Source: Rossellomorea vietnamensis
GTDB lineage: Bacteria > Bacillota > Bacilli > Bacillales > Bacillaceae_B
Direction: 5' to 3'
Assembly: GCF_008180415.1 (NCBI RefSeq)
Contig: NZ_VTEI01000015.1
Span: forward strand, 1-64,000
DNA length: 64,000 nucleotides
Shown here: positions 24,667 through 33,528 of the stretch, piece by piece
Position numbering within the stretch: the first letter of the stretch is position 1
Layout: each line of letters begins with the position of its first letter
The notes under the pieces: model-generated
Told to the model about the DNA's origin: nothing
Seen by the model: the letters and a program-made list of their open reading frames with translations, nothing else
Database searches by the model: none
Program-made: the position numbers and the translations under genes

Positions 24667-24792
24667 TTAATTGTCATTATTTAGCTTCTTGTTTACATTC
24701 TCCAAATCCTCGGCTGATTTTGACCAATACCCAATCGCTAACCACGATACTATTGTGAGGATGGGAACTGCCAAAGCAGCAATAATTTTCAT
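24667..24792 (-). CDS. Tiny single-helix membrane protein (41 aa)
   Basis: ATG at 24792 behind AGGAGGGG. One membrane helix (IIAALAVPILTIVSWLAIG) followed by a charged tail KSAEDLENVNKKLNND. The very good ribosome site and the helix-plus-charged-tail layout support a real small protein. Function unknown. Confidence 0.6.
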   Translation of the reverse strand: MKIIAALAVPILTIVSWLAIGYWSKSAEDLENVNKKLNNDN

Positions 24793-25099
24793 CAAAGATA
24801 ACCCCTCCTAAAAAGCACTTTTATGATTTTACGTTTTACATATTGCAAAGTTTCAGTTATTTAATAATTCTTCTCATTAAATTGAATATTTTAAATTATT
24901 TGACGTACCTTTATTTTAACATATATCTTTATTACCTTTTGGTCTTGTCCTCCAAAATCTCTCGGTAAATCTCACTAAATTCACATACCCTCCAATAATT
25001 ATTTCCACTCTTGTGAATTGGGATGTGATTTCTCGCAAGATTAAACTGTCGCAACCCGAATGAGAGCAGTTATAACAATTAAAAACGCAGTGTGAATTT

Positions 25100-25177
25100 C
25101 ATTGTGAAATCCAGTCCGTTTTACTTTGATATCTACTTGTTTGCACCTCTGAAGTAAACCCGTTACTAAATAATCAG
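25100..25177. repeat. Right inverted repeat of small-gene island
   Basis: TTGTTTGCACCTCTGAAGTA, AACCCGTTACTAAATAATCA and CATTGTGAAATCC are the inverted partner of 23251-23340. Confidence 0.65.
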
Positions 25178-25517
25178 GCTGTTTTTTTATGGTTCTGGGG
25201 AGAGCTTCAGCAGCCACTTTATCAGCTTCTGGCTCTGTAACCCCACTTTACACGAGCTTGTTCAACACTTTTGCAAGGAAAAGCAGTAAAGCTTATATCG
25301 GCGAATACTATTCACTTCAACTTCTTCTAAACTACTTTCTTATATGTTCCGCTGACCAGCATTTTTCTACAGATTCCAGGATAAGAAGCTCTACTTAGGA
25401 TGCTTGCTCTCTTTCCTGATCACTCCAAGCAAACAGTAAAACTTTATAAAAAAACACACCTATAGAAAGTGGCTGGTTTGCTACATAGGTTTAATACAAG
25501 ATTCCTTATGATAGTCT

Positions 25518-25549
25518 TAGTGTATTATACTGTTCGTACTGATACACTA
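25518..25549. promoter_or_regulatory. TAGTGTAT/ATACACTA inverted repeat
   Basis: TAGTGTAT (25518-25525) and ATACACTA (25542-25549) are exact inverted 8-mers with a 16-nt gap, about 100 bp before the rsbT-like gene; a possible operator. Confidence 0.35.
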
Positions 25550-25647
25550 CGGTTCTATACCAAATAGAAGATGATTATTTCTTTTTCGTGACAGCTCTCA
25601 GAAGCATATATAATTTCATCAATGAATTGGTAAGCAGGAGGGGTAAA

Positions 25648-26049
25648 ATGGAAGTTATGGCAACGATAGAGATCTTGGATTTAAAAGATATTGCAGCTGC
25701 ACGAAATATTGCTCGGAGCTTTGCCAAAGATTTTGGTTTCAGCACAGTTGATCAAACAAGAATTATAACGGTCATCAGCGAATTGGCGAGAAACCTCTAC
25801 TTTTATGCCTATCACGGATAGATTATTGTCTATAAACACCAATCCTCTTCCCAAAACGGAATAAGAATTTATGCCGCAGATTCGGGTCCTGGAATTGCTG
25901 ACCTCCAAAAAATAATGGAAATCGGCTATTCCACTTCTGGCGGATTGGGGGCTGGCCTTCCTGGTGTGAAGAGTATCATGGATGAGTTCACTATAAGTTC
26001 TTCTTTTGAAGAGGGGACAAGGATCAATACAGTAAAATGGCTTCGTTAA
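25648..26049 (+). pseudogene. RsbT-like switch kinase with one in-frame amber codon
   Basis: Both parts are in one frame: MEVMATIEILDLKDIAAARN to YFYAYHG, then TAG at 25819-25821, then IIVYKHQSSSQNGIRIYA to the TAA at 26047. Ignoring the amber, the product is 133 residues, the length of RsbT. GHKL motifs are all there: N-box ELARNLYFYA, G1 DSGPGI and G2 GLGAGLPGVK (usually GLGLGLPGVK). RsbT is the serine kinase that drives stressosome-to-sigma-B signalling. The amber sits where RsbT usually has Glu (GAG to TAG is one change). The ATG has AGGAGGGG. No rsbR, rsbS or rsbU is adjacent. Confidence 0.85.
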
Positions 26050-26255
26050 CCCCCTTACTGCACTTCCGTTTTCACCTATCTCCAGGCATAAACTCAATCG
26101 CGTTTGTCTCAACTCGTGCAAAGTCCTATCCATGAAAAAGCATATATTCCTTATGTTGCATGTGCTAGAATTGAGTACGTAAGTTTTTTTCACCAAAACA
26201 TCCGGCTATGCAGCGGTTGTTTTATGTCATTATTCATTACAAGGGGGTCAGCAGA

Positions 26256-27362
26256 ATGGACTCAAGATTACATACTCTCGCACAAACAGTTGTCCGGTAC
26301 TCCCTGAATGTCCAAGAGGGCCAGAAAGTACTGATTGAGGCACTGGATATCCATGATTATAATTACATTGCTCCTTTCATGAACGAAGTCTTTAAAGCCG
26401 GCGGGCAAGTATTTGTCGAACAGACAGATTATCGAATCAACCGCAGAATGATGCTTTCAGGTACCAAAGAACAATTCGAGGCAGACGCTAAACATAAGCT
26501 GGCTCAAATGAAAGAAATGGATGCCGTCATCCTCATATTAGGAGAAAACAACATTTCAGAGTTTGCAGATATCCCTTCTGAAAAAAGGAATGTCTACCGT
26601 CAAGCCTATAAAGCTGTCAGCGATGAACAACTGAAAAAGAAATGGGTGCTGTTCAATATCCCGACTAAAGCATACGCCCAGCTGGCTGAGATGAGCACGG
26701 AAGCCTACACGGACTTTCTATATGAAACGTGTACGATGGATTACAGCAAAATGTCCAAAGCAATGGATGCGCTGGTTGAGCTGATGAACAGTACAGAGAA
26801 TGTCCGCATTCTCGCACCTGGCACGGATCTTACCTTCTCAATAAAAGATATTCCAGCCATCAAATGTGACGGCAAAATAAATCTTCCCGATGGCGAAGTC
26901 TTTACAGCTCCTGTCAAAGACTCGGTAAATGGCAATATCACCTTTAACACGAAATCCATCTATGCCGGACAAACATTTTCGAATATCCAGCTAACCTTTG
27001 AGAACGGCAAAATTACCGACTGCAAAAGTGACAATAATCAGCAACTAAACGAACTCCTCGATTCAGATGACGGCGCCCGGTTCATAGGTGAGTTTGCACT
27101 GGGGATCAATCCCCATATCAACCACATTATGAATGATATCGGCTTTGATGAAAAAATTAACGGCAGCCTTCATCTTGCTCTTGGCGAAGCCTATGACGCA
27201 GCCGATAATGGCAATAAGTCCTCTATTCACTGGGATATCGTCTTAATGATGAAGCCTGAGTTCGGTGGCGGAGAAGTCTATTTTGACGGCGTGCTGATCA
27301 GCAAAGACGGCCGCTTTGTCGTTGACTCGCTGGCTGGATTGAATGCCGAGGCGCTCCTATAA
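26256..27362 (+). CDS. M29-family metalloaminopeptidase (AmpS/AmpT)
   Basis: A 368-residue cytoplasmic dimetal aminopeptidase removing N-terminal residues from peptides. The M29 metal ligands are recognisable: Glu in DGEVFTAPV (about 236), Glu in RFIGEFALGINP, His in SLHLALGEAY and the HWD in SSIHWDIV. The ATG at 26256 has AAGGGGG 6 bp upstream; 16 codons further upstream lack a site. It is monocistronic and closed by a terminator. Confidence 0.92.
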   Translation: MDSRLHTLAQTVVRYSLNVQEGQKVLIEALDIHDYNYIAPFMNEVFKAGGQVFVEQTDYRINRRMMLSGTKEQFEADAKHKLAQMKEMDAVILILGENNISEFADIPSEKRNVYRQAYKAVSDEQLKKKWVLFNIPTKAYAQLAEMSTEAYTDFLYETCTMDYSKMSKAMDALVELMNSTENVRILAPGTDLTFSIKDIPAIKCDGKINLPDGEVFTAPVKDSVNGNITFNTKSIYAGQTFSNIQLTFENGKITDCKSDNNQQLNELLDSDDGARFIGEFALGINPHINHIMNDIGFDEKINGSLHLALGEAYDAADNGNKSSIHWDIVLMMKPEFGGGEVYFDGVLISKDGRFVVDSLAGLNAEALL

Positions 27363-27392
27363 CAGAACACGGACGTTTAATATGAAGCTTAA

Positions 27393-27434
27393 GAAACAAG
27401 CACAGCACCCTCCTCGGTTCTGTGCTTGTTTTTT
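27393..27434 (+). terminator. Terminator of the aminopeptidase
   Basis: AAACAAGCACAG/CTGTGCTTGTTTTTT with a 13-nt loop. Confidence 0.9.
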
Positions 27435-27700
27435 ATATGCTCCTTTCTAAAAGATCGTTGCTTTTAAATGCACTTTTATCAGTCTTTTATATGTAAATGG
27501 ATGAATAGGGAAGACGTACGGTCTCTTTATTGGTACTTTTAAAATCACCACAATCACTGCGAAAACATCCTTATGTAAAAAGAGATAGGCAGGCATGTGT
27601 GAATAAATTCTGTTATTTTTAAAATGCATCCCGAACTATTGGAAACAGAATGGGCTTTCTGAAATATACTACATAAGAGCAGAAAGAGGAGTGTATGCTG
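27435..27700. other. Intergenic, nothing assigned
   Basis: AT-rich. A 60-codon reverse frame here has no ribosome site and is not believed. GAGGAG at about 27689 serves the next gene. Confidence 0.5.
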
Positions 27701-28252
27701 ATGAAGATTTTAGCTTTGTTGGGGAGCACCAGGAAGAACGGCAATTCGGAGTACCTGGCAAACAAGATACTGGAGGGAACCGATCATACAATCGTATCTT
27801 TAGCTGATAAAAGTATAGAGCCGATCACCGATATGAGACATACGGAAGAAGGCTTCTCCCCAGTCAATGATGATTACGAAGAGTTGGTCCATCTGTTGCT
27901 GGAGCATGATGTCCTATTGTTTGCCACTCCCCTTTATTGGTATGGAATGAGCGGGCCGATGAAGAATTTTTTTGATCGCTGGTCTCAGTACCTTCGCGAT
28001 GAGCGGTTCAACCTTAAGGAAGAGCTCGCAAAGAAAAAAGCTTATGTCGTCATCACGGGCGGAAGCAGTGCAAACATCAAAGGACTGCCTTTGGTACAGC
28101 AGTTCAATTACATTTTTGAGTTTGTCCATATGGAATTCACGGATTACCTGATAGGTGCCGGTGTCAGGCCTGGTGACATATTGAATGACCTTCCTTCCCT
28201 GAAAAAAGCCGAAAGATGGAATAAGCAGTTTAGGGACGCAGATGATCTATAG
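27701..28252 (+). CDS. NAD(P)H-dependent FMN reductase, flavodoxin fold
   Basis: A 183-residue flavoprotein. The phosphate-binding loop LLGSTRKNGNSEYLA (residues 5-19) holds FMN, and TPLYWYGMSGPMKNFFDRW (about 84-102) is the second FMN contact region typical of NADPH-dependent reductases. ATG at 27701 is preferred, with GAGGAG 9 bp upstream. The natural electron acceptor (quinone, iron chelate or azo dye) cannot be told from sequence. Confidence 0.9.
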   Translation: MKILALLGSTRKNGNSEYLANKILEGTDHTIVSLADKSIEPITDMRHTEEGFSPVNDDYEELVHLLLEHDVLLFATPLYWYGMSGPMKNFFDRWSQYLRDERFNLKEELAKKKAYVVITGGSSANIKGLPLVQQFNYIFEFVHMEFTDYLIGAGVRPGDILNDLPSLKKAERWNKQFRDADDL

Positions 28253-28319
28253 GATGGTGTATCTGATTGAACCATGTCTTGCTTCAATCTAGAATGAGAA
28301 ACAATTTGAAGGCAAAGAA

Positions 28320-28358
28320 ATAGACGCAGATTTCCAATAAGGGATCTGCGTCTTTTTA
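28320..28358 (+). terminator. Terminator of the FMN reductase
   Basis: AGACGCAGATTTCC/GGGATCTGCGTCTTTTT stem-loop. Confidence 0.85.
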
Positions 28359-28396
28359 ATGCTTTCTCCAGATAAAAGGACACTTATGTCAAGACC

Positions 28397-28537
28397 TCAG
28401 CCCCCAAACCAGCTCTGTGCTTTGGCTCTTTCCTCTTCCTGGATCACATTTTCCTTATCCTCAAAATTTTTTCTTGGTCTGAATAAATTAACGATGATTG
28501 AAAAGAACAATATCAATCCAAATGTCCACCACAACAT
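28397..28537 (-). CDS. Small single-helix membrane protein (46 aa)
   Basis: ATG at 28537 behind GGAGGACTGACCC. One N-terminal helix (MLWWTFGLILFFSIIVNLF) and a charged tail (NFEDKENVIQEEERAKAQSW). No family recognised. The strong ribosome site and codon pattern support it over the overlapping forward frame. Confidence 0.6.
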   Translation of the reverse strand: MLWWTFGLILFFSIIVNLFRPRKNFEDKENVIQEEERAKAQSWFGG

Positions 28538-28719
28538 GGGTCAGTCCTCCTTTTATGTTTCCCTCGGATGAACTTCAGCTTCAAGGGGTGTGCTTACTGT
28601 TTATTTTACCATAAATAAGGTAATTATTCTGTAAATTAAAATAATTCATAAGAGAGAGCCGTTATATTCCTGATAACTTGGCCAAAATGTATAAAGATAA
28701 ATTTTTGGAGGGCATTTAA

Positions 28720-29193
28720 ATGAAGCGTACGAATTTATCCCGGAATCTGCTGTCGGGAATCTTTTTTGGTTTGGGACTGGCTGCATTTGTCGATGAAACC
28801 GTGTTTCACCAGCTCCTTCACTGGCACCATTTTTATGACAAATCGACCACCGCCATGGGGCTTGTCTCTGATGGATTGTTTCATGCCTTCAATTGGTTTG
28901 CCACTATTGCCGGGTTATTCATGCTCGCCGACCTTCGCCGTAAACAGACTTTTTGGCTGAAGAGATGGTGGGGCGGGATACTGCTGGGCAGCGGGGGCTT
29001 TCAATTGTATGATGGGACCATTCAGCACAAAGTCATGAGAATCCACCAAATCCGTTATGTGGATAATTTGTGGGTATATGACTGGGTTTGGAACATCATT
29101 GCCGCTGTGCTGTTACTGGCAGGAATTTTAATAACACTTAAGACGGGGAAAGAAAACAAGGACCAAAAAGGAGAGCTGGCAAATGGCCAATGA
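28720..29193 (+). CDS. DUF2243 membrane protein
   Basis: A 157-residue protein with four predicted helices. The His-rich stretch DETVFHQLLHWHHFYDKST (about 23-41) and later FHAFNW and DGTIQHKVMRIHQIR are hallmarks of DUF2243, which may bind metal or heme. TTTTTGGAGGG precedes the ATG. It overlaps the CtaG-type gene by 11 bp; the two families often travel together, which suggests a role in respiratory oxidase assembly or copper handling. Confidence 0.88.
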   Translation: MKRTNLSRNLLSGIFFGLGLAAFVDETVFHQLLHWHHFYDKSTTAMGLVSDGLFHAFNWFATIAGLFMLADLRRKQTFWLKRWWGGILLGSGGFQLYDGTIQHKVMRIHQIRYVDNLWVYDWVWNIIAAVLLLAGILITLKTGKENKDQKGELANGQ

Positions 29194-29983
29194 GCACATT
29201 CATCATGCTGGTATGGGCGCTGACAGTATAGCGGCTTTAATGACATTTGCTGCAGCGATGCTGTTATACTTGTTTGCCGTTAAACGTTCCAATATGAAGT
29301 ACAGCCCCTGGCCGATGCATCGGATTTTTTTTGGGATTGCCGGAATGAGCTGCGCTGCTGCCTCTGTCATTGGACCGATTGCTGAAGGTGCACATTCCAG
29401 CTTCACCTATCATATGGCTGCTCATTTGCTACTGGGAATGCTCGCTCCTCTGCTCCTTGTTATATCGGCTCCGCTTACTCTGTTGCTAAGAACGGTGAAT
29501 GTCAGAGTGGCGCGGCAGTTTACTTTCATCTTAAAAAGTACTCCTGTCAGGCTTTTGACTGACCCCATTACGGCTTCTCTGCTCAATATGGGAGGGTTAT
29601 GGATTTTGTATACAACCAGCCTGTACCAGGTCATGCATCATAATTGGTTTTTGCTTGTACTCATCCATATCCATATTTTCCTGGCAGGATACCTCTTCAC
29701 TGTTTCCATGGTCACATATGATCCAGTGCCTCACAAACCATCGATTTATTATCGTTCTGTTGTCTTGGTCCTCGCCCTTGCGAGTCATGGCATTCTAGCT
29801 AAGTTTCTTTATGGAAACCCGCCTGCAGGGGTAACGGCGGGAGACTCGGAGACCGGGGCTCTGTTGATGTATTATGGCGGGGATGCCATCGATCTGGTCA
29901 TCATTTTTCTTTTATGCCTGGAGTGGTACAAGAACCAAGTGTCACATAGATTTGGCAGACCTGGCTCCGCCAGAAGTATATAA
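29183..29983 (+). CDS. CtaG-family cytochrome oxidase assembly protein
   Basis: A 266-residue membrane protein with about seven helices. MAAHLLLGMLAPLLLVISAP (residues about 78-97) is the CtaG-type core, with His-rich loops (MHHNWFLLVLIHIHIF) suited to copper. It starts within the DUF2243 gene, so translation is coupled. Expected to help insert copper into a caa3-type oxidase; that is inferred from the family. Confidence 0.88.
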   Translation: MANEHIHHAGMGADSIAALMTFAAAMLLYLFAVKRSNMKYSPWPMHRIFFGIAGMSCAAASVIGPIAEGAHSSFTYHMAAHLLLGMLAPLLLVISAPLTLLLRTVNVRVARQFTFILKSTPVRLLTDPITASLLNMGGLWILYTTSLYQVMHHNWFLLVLIHIHIFLAGYLFTVSMVTYDPVPHKPSIYYRSVVLVLALASHGILAKFLYGNPPAGVTAGDSETGALLMYYGGDAIDLVIIFLLCLEWYKNQVSHRFGRPGSARSI

Positions 29984-30060
29984 CTTTTTTAAAATATGCA
30001 TAGTTTTTCATTCTCCTGCAAAATCTATCCTTGAACAATATTAGATTTGGAGGGAAAATG

Positions 30061-30612
30061 ATGAAAAACCTTAAAAGGTTTATGGTCGTATTGACAGGCT
30101 TGTTCCTAATGGCAGGATGCGGAATGGCTAATGGAGGAAATGATGCTGGTAATAACAATCTTCAGCCTGAGAATGTCGGCTACAACAATGGAAATAATGC
30201 CAATGACATGAACGGACAAAACAACGGGAATAATGGCAATAACGGTATGTTTGGCGATAACATGAATAACGGTGAAGGAAGAATGGAGTCGTCTGAAAAG
30301 GCAGCTAAAAAAGTGAACGACCTTAAAGAAGTCAAACAGGCGAATGTCATCATGACGGAGAACAATGCTTTTGTTGCCGTCATGCTTGAAGATAATTCTG
30401 AAGGTGAAGTCACGAAAGACATCGAGAAGAAGGTTGCTAAAGCTGTAAAAGATACAGAGCAGAACATTGAAAACGTGTACGTATCTTCAAATCCTGATTT
30501 TGTTGAAAGAATGAGGGGCTATGGAGATGACCTTCAAAATGGAGAGCCAGTTGAAGGATTGTTTGATGAATTCGGTGAAATGACTAGAAGGATTTTTCCG
30601 AACGCACGATAA
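30061..30612 (+). CDS. YhcN/YlaJ-family sporulation lipoprotein
   Basis: A 183-residue exported lipoprotein: signal peptide with lipobox LMAGC near residue 17, a long Asn/Gly linker (NNGNNANDMNGQNNGNNGNN), then the YhcN/YlaJ domain (VNDLKEVKQANVIMTENNAF and VAVMLEDNSEGEVTKDIEKK). Homologues sit in the inner forespore membrane. ATG at 30061 is preferred for spacing from GGAGGG. It is single-gene and followed by an A element. Confidence 0.88.
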   Translation: MKNLKRFMVVLTGLFLMAGCGMANGGNDAGNNNLQPENVGYNNGNNANDMNGQNNGNNGNNGMFGDNMNNGEGRMESSEKAAKKVNDLKEVKQANVIMTENNAFVAVMLEDNSEGEVTKDIEKKVAKAVKDTEQNIENVYVSSNPDFVERMRGYGDDLQNGEPVEGLFDEFGEMTRRIFPNAR

Positions 30613-30620
30613 TTTGAAAA

Positions 30621-30741
30621 GCGCAGGCGCCTTGCACAGCCCCGACAGGCAAATGTTCCAAAGAGAAAAAAAGGCGGGCTTTCCTTTTATTCTCTTTGGG
30701 TTATTTGACCCCGAGGGGCTAGGCGCCGAAGCTAGACACGG
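30621..30741 (+). repeat. Family A hairpin element, copy 3
   Basis: GCGCCTTGCACAGCCCCGAC, AGGCAAATGTTCCAAAGAG, GGCGGGCTTTCCTTTTATTC and GACCCCGAGGGGCTAGGCGC: nearly identical to copy 1 apart from a few bases. Confidence 0.88.
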
Positions 30742-30781
30742 ATAACATAGTTAAAGTTATCCAATTTCCTAATTATCAAGG

Positions 30782-30824
30782 AAACCCCGTTTGAGAATTT
30801 TGGTTCTCTTGCGGGGTTTTGTTT
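30782..30824. terminator. Bidirectional terminator
   Basis: AAACCCCG..TTGAGAA and TTCTC..CGGGGTTTTGTTTT; serves the converging lipoprotein and zinc peptidase genes. Confidence 0.85.
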
Positions 30825-30836
30825 TAAATCTCCCAC

Positions 30837-31682
30837 TTATGGATCTCTGGTTTTAAATGTATCTCCGCCCTCAATGGTTCCATTTTCATACCCTTTATAG
30901 AACCAGCTCTTCCGTTGCTCAGAGGTTCCATGCGTGAAGCTTTCCGGCACTGAATACCCCCTTGCCCTTTCCTGAATGGTGTCATCTCCTACAGCGCTCG
31001 CTGCTGTCAGGGCTTCATCGAGGTCTCCCTCTTCCAGCAGATCCATTCCTTGTGCATGATGCGCCCACACCCCTGCATAGTAATCTGCCTGAAGTTCAAA
31101 CCTGACGAGGTATTTATTGAATTCCGTCTCGCTTAATTGATTGCGGAGCGGCATGATTTCATCACTGGTCCCAAGTAATGTCTGTACATGATGGCCGACT
31201 TCATGGGTAATCACGTATGCCATTGCAAAATCACCTGGAGCCTGAAATTTCTGCTGAAGCTCCCTATAAAAACTGAGATCGATATAAAGCTTCTGATCAC
31301 CAGGACAATAAAATGGTCCAACTGCCGAACTCGATGTACCGCATGCGGATTGAACACTGTCGTTATACAGAACAAGTGTCGGTTCCTTGTACGTCATGCC
31401 CTGCTCTTCAAAAATATCAGTCCATACTTCCTCAGTATCCGCCAGCACTACTGATACAAAATCAGCCAGTTCCTCTTCCTGTTCTGTGGCCTGATACGGT
31501 TCCCCGCTCTGAGTGGTTGTTCCGCCGAAGCCGTTCAAAAGCGCACCTGAGTCCCCGCCAAGAAAAGTGAACAGAAGAACCAGGATGATTCCGCCGATCC
31601 CTCCTCCTGCTGCAATGGTTTTCCCTCCCATTCCGCGGCGGTCTTCTACATTAGAGCTTCCTCGTCTTCCTTTCCATTTCAT
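30837..31682 (-). CDS. Neutral zinc metallopeptidase (YpfJ family)
   Basis: A 281-residue membrane-anchored protein. After a basic, Gly-rich N-terminus (MKWKGRRGSSNVEDRRGMGG) one helix (IGGIILVLLFTFLGG) anchors it; the rest should be outside. The zincin motif HEVGHHVQ is near residue 163, with a conserved QADYYAGVWAHH near 198. GGGAGG lies 7 bp before the ATG. Substrate unknown. Confidence 0.9.
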   Translation of the reverse strand: MKWKGRRGSSNVEDRRGMGGKTIAAGGGIGGIILVLLFTFLGGDSGALLNGFGGTTTQSGEPYQATEQEEELADFVSVVLADTEEVWTDIFEEQGMTYKEPTLVLYNDSVQSACGTSSSAVGPFYCPGDQKLYIDLSFYRELQQKFQAPGDFAMAYVITHEVGHHVQTLLGTSDEIMPLRNQLSETEFNKYLVRFELQADYYAGVWAHHAQGMDLLEEGDLDEALTAASAVGDDTIQERARGYSVPESFTHGTSEQRKSWFYKGYENGTIEGGDTFKTRDP

Positions 31683-31887
31683 CGTGTATCCTCCCGTCTA
31701 TGTTGATGTATTACTTATACCCGGGTTACGCTGAAATATTTCTTGAGTTCCTGAAAAAGGGATTCACCTTGCTTTAATAGTATACTAACGGTAGAGATTT
31801 TGTTTGGGAGGAATTACTGCGCCTCCGTCCAATCCCCTCTGAACACAAATGACCCATTTATTTTTTATAAAAGAAAGGAAGAATCTT

Positions 31888-33354
31888 ATGATCGATTCCC
31901 GCTTGGAAAAATTAAAGAACGATTGGCTAATAGAAGCAACAATTGAAGACATCCAGCTCAAATTGGATAATCAGGAAGTCAGCTCTCAGGACTTGGTATT
32001 GATGTATCTAGACAGAATTTCCGAGATCGATCAGTCAGGAACGGCCATCAATTCTTTGATTGAAGTTAATCCTGAGGCCCTGCATATCGCTGCTTCCCTG
32101 GACTATGAGAGAAAAACGAAAGGAAGCCGAGGCCCGCTTCACGGTATTCCTGTCGTGATCAAAGATAATATCGATACTGGAGATAACATGCATACGAGTG
32201 CGGGTTCACTGGCTCTCGCTGAATCTTATGCGAAGGAAGATGCCTTCCTTGTCAGGAAACTGCGTGAAGCAGGTGCAGTCATTCTCGGAAAAACAAACTT
32301 GACGGAATGGGCTAATTTTATGGGGGAAAAGATGCCGACCGGCTACAGTTCAAGAGGCGGCCAGGTATTGAATCCATATGGAGCTGATTTCATGGTGGGC
32401 GGGTCCAGTGCAGGATCAGCAGCTGCGATTGCGGCCAATCTCGCGGTTGTATCCGTCGGAACGGAAACATCCGGATCGATTTTAAGTCCGGCCAGCCAAA
32501 ATTCGCTGGTTGGAATCAAGCCGACTGTCGGACTGATCAGCCGGACGGGTGTCATTCCTATTTCTCATACACAGGATACGGCCGGCCCAATGGCACGCAC
32601 GGTTACAGATGCTGCTGTTTTGCTGCAGGCACTTCAGGGGGTGGATGAGAAAGATGCCATTACAGCTTCCAATGAATTGCTGGAAACCAATTATACGAAT
32701 CACCTTTTAACGGATGGAGTTAAAGGCAAACGGATAGGCGTTGCGCGCAGTGTTTATTTTGACTATCTGGATGAGGCTAAGCTGGAGATCATGAATCGTG
32801 CTGTTGACAAGCTTGCCGAGCTGGGAGCAGAAGTTATAGATTCTGTAGAGATTCCTTCCACAGAAGCCGACTGGGATATCAATGTCCTGCTTTATGAATT
32901 CAAATCTGGCATAAACGCTTATTTAAAGACGGTCGATCCGGCTGTCGGCATCCGCAACTTAAGTGACATCATCCGCTTCAACAAGGAGACGGGCGAACCA
33001 GCTTTAAAATACGGCCAAAAGGTACTGGAAGAATCTGAAGCAACAAAAGGCCTGCTTGATCCCGTTTATCTAAAGAGCCTGGAAAAAGATCAATACTTAT
33101 CCAAAAAGAACGGTATTGACGCTGTCATGAAAGAACATAGGCTGGATGCCATCGTATTCCCGAATAATTATGGTGCGATGATTCCCGCCAAGGCCGGTTA
33201 CCCATCCATCACTGTTCCCGCAGGCTTCAGTCCAGAAGGTGAACCCGTCGGAATTACTTTTACCGGAGGTGCTTACAGTGAACCCGTTCTGCTTGAAATC
33301 GCTTTTGGTTATGAGCAGGGTACGAAGCACCGCAAGCCTCCTGTGTTTGGGTGA
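31888..33354 (+). CDS. Amidase, amidase-signature family
   Basis: A 488-residue hydrolase of carboxylic amides. The Ser-cisSer-Lys triad is in place: Lys in VVIKDNIDT (about 93), cis-Ser in GGSSAGSAAAIAANL and the nucleophile Ser in GTETSGSILSPA (about 194). It is related to GatA, but there is no gatC or gatB nearby, so it is a stand-alone amidase. The ATG at 31888 has AAAGGAAG upstream. Confidence 0.92.
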   Translation: MIDSRLEKLKNDWLIEATIEDIQLKLDNQEVSSQDLVLMYLDRISEIDQSGTAINSLIEVNPEALHIAASLDYERKTKGSRGPLHGIPVVIKDNIDTGDNMHTSAGSLALAESYAKEDAFLVRKLREAGAVILGKTNLTEWANFMGEKMPTGYSSRGGQVLNPYGADFMVGGSSAGSAAAIAANLAVVSVGTETSGSILSPASQNSLVGIKPTVGLISRTGVIPISHTQDTAGPMARTVTDAAVLLQALQGVDEKDAITASNELLETNYTNHLLTDGVKGKRIGVARSVYFDYLDEAKLEIMNRAVDKLAELGAEVIDSVEIPSTEADWDINVLLYEFKSGINAYLKTVDPAVGIRNLSDIIRFNKETGEPALKYGQKVLEESEATKGLLDPVYLKSLEKDQYLSKKNGIDAVMKEHRLDAIVFPNNYGAMIPAKAGYPSITVPAGFSPEGEPVGITFTGGAYSEPVLLEIAFGYEQGTKHRKPPVFG

Positions 33355-33387
33355 CAGTCACGCCCCGGAATGTGTCGATAAATTTTT

Positions 33388-33423
33388 AAGCACCTGCTGA
33401 TTGTATACGGCAGGTGCTTCTTT
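33388..33423 (+). terminator. Terminator of the amidase
   Basis: AAGCACCTGC/GCAGGTGCTT with a 12-nt loop then CTTTGCTTT. Confidence 0.85.
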
Positions 33424-33424
33424 G

Positions 33425-33470
33425 CTTTAATGTGCGAAAAGGGACTGTCCCTCTTCGTGCTTTAAAGCAC
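33425..33470. repeat. Family C palindrome, copy 1
   Basis: CTTTAATGTGCGAAAAGGGA, CTGTCCC, TCTTCGTGCTTTAAAGCAC: a near-palindrome centred on GGGACTGTCCC, flanked by CTTTAA arms. Confidence 0.8.
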
Positions 33471-33487
33471 GAAAGTCCAACTAAACA

Positions 33488-33524
33488 AGAAAACGCTCCA
33501 TTCATCCGAATGGAGCGCTTCTTA
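33488..33524 (-). terminator. Terminator of the ABC exporter
   Basis: CGCTCCATTC/GAATGGAGCG stem, T-rich on the reverse strand, 5 bp behind the exporter stop. Confidence 0.85.
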
Positions 33525-33528
33525 GGTT

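Larger units (their letters stand above)
24793..25647. other. Long AT-rich intergenic region
   Basis: Mostly without frames. The reverse strand at 24932-25054 carries a protein-like stretch (LRQFNLARNHIPIHKSG, NYWRVCEFSEIYREILEDK) lacking a good start, a possible gene relic. The right inverted repeat is at 25.10-25.18 kb. Near 25.52 kb is an 8-bp inverted repeat before the rsbT-like gene. Confidence 0.45.

Noticed and set aside
25189..25398. Forward 69-codon frame
   Set aside because: No ribosome site, low-complexity product, not similar to any family I know.
27447..27629. Reverse 60-codon frame after the aminopeptidase terminator
   Set aside because: No ribosome site and an AT-driven product; treated as chance.
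28359..28571. Forward 70-codon frame
   Set aside because: Antisense to the better supported 46-residue reverse gene with a GGAGG site.
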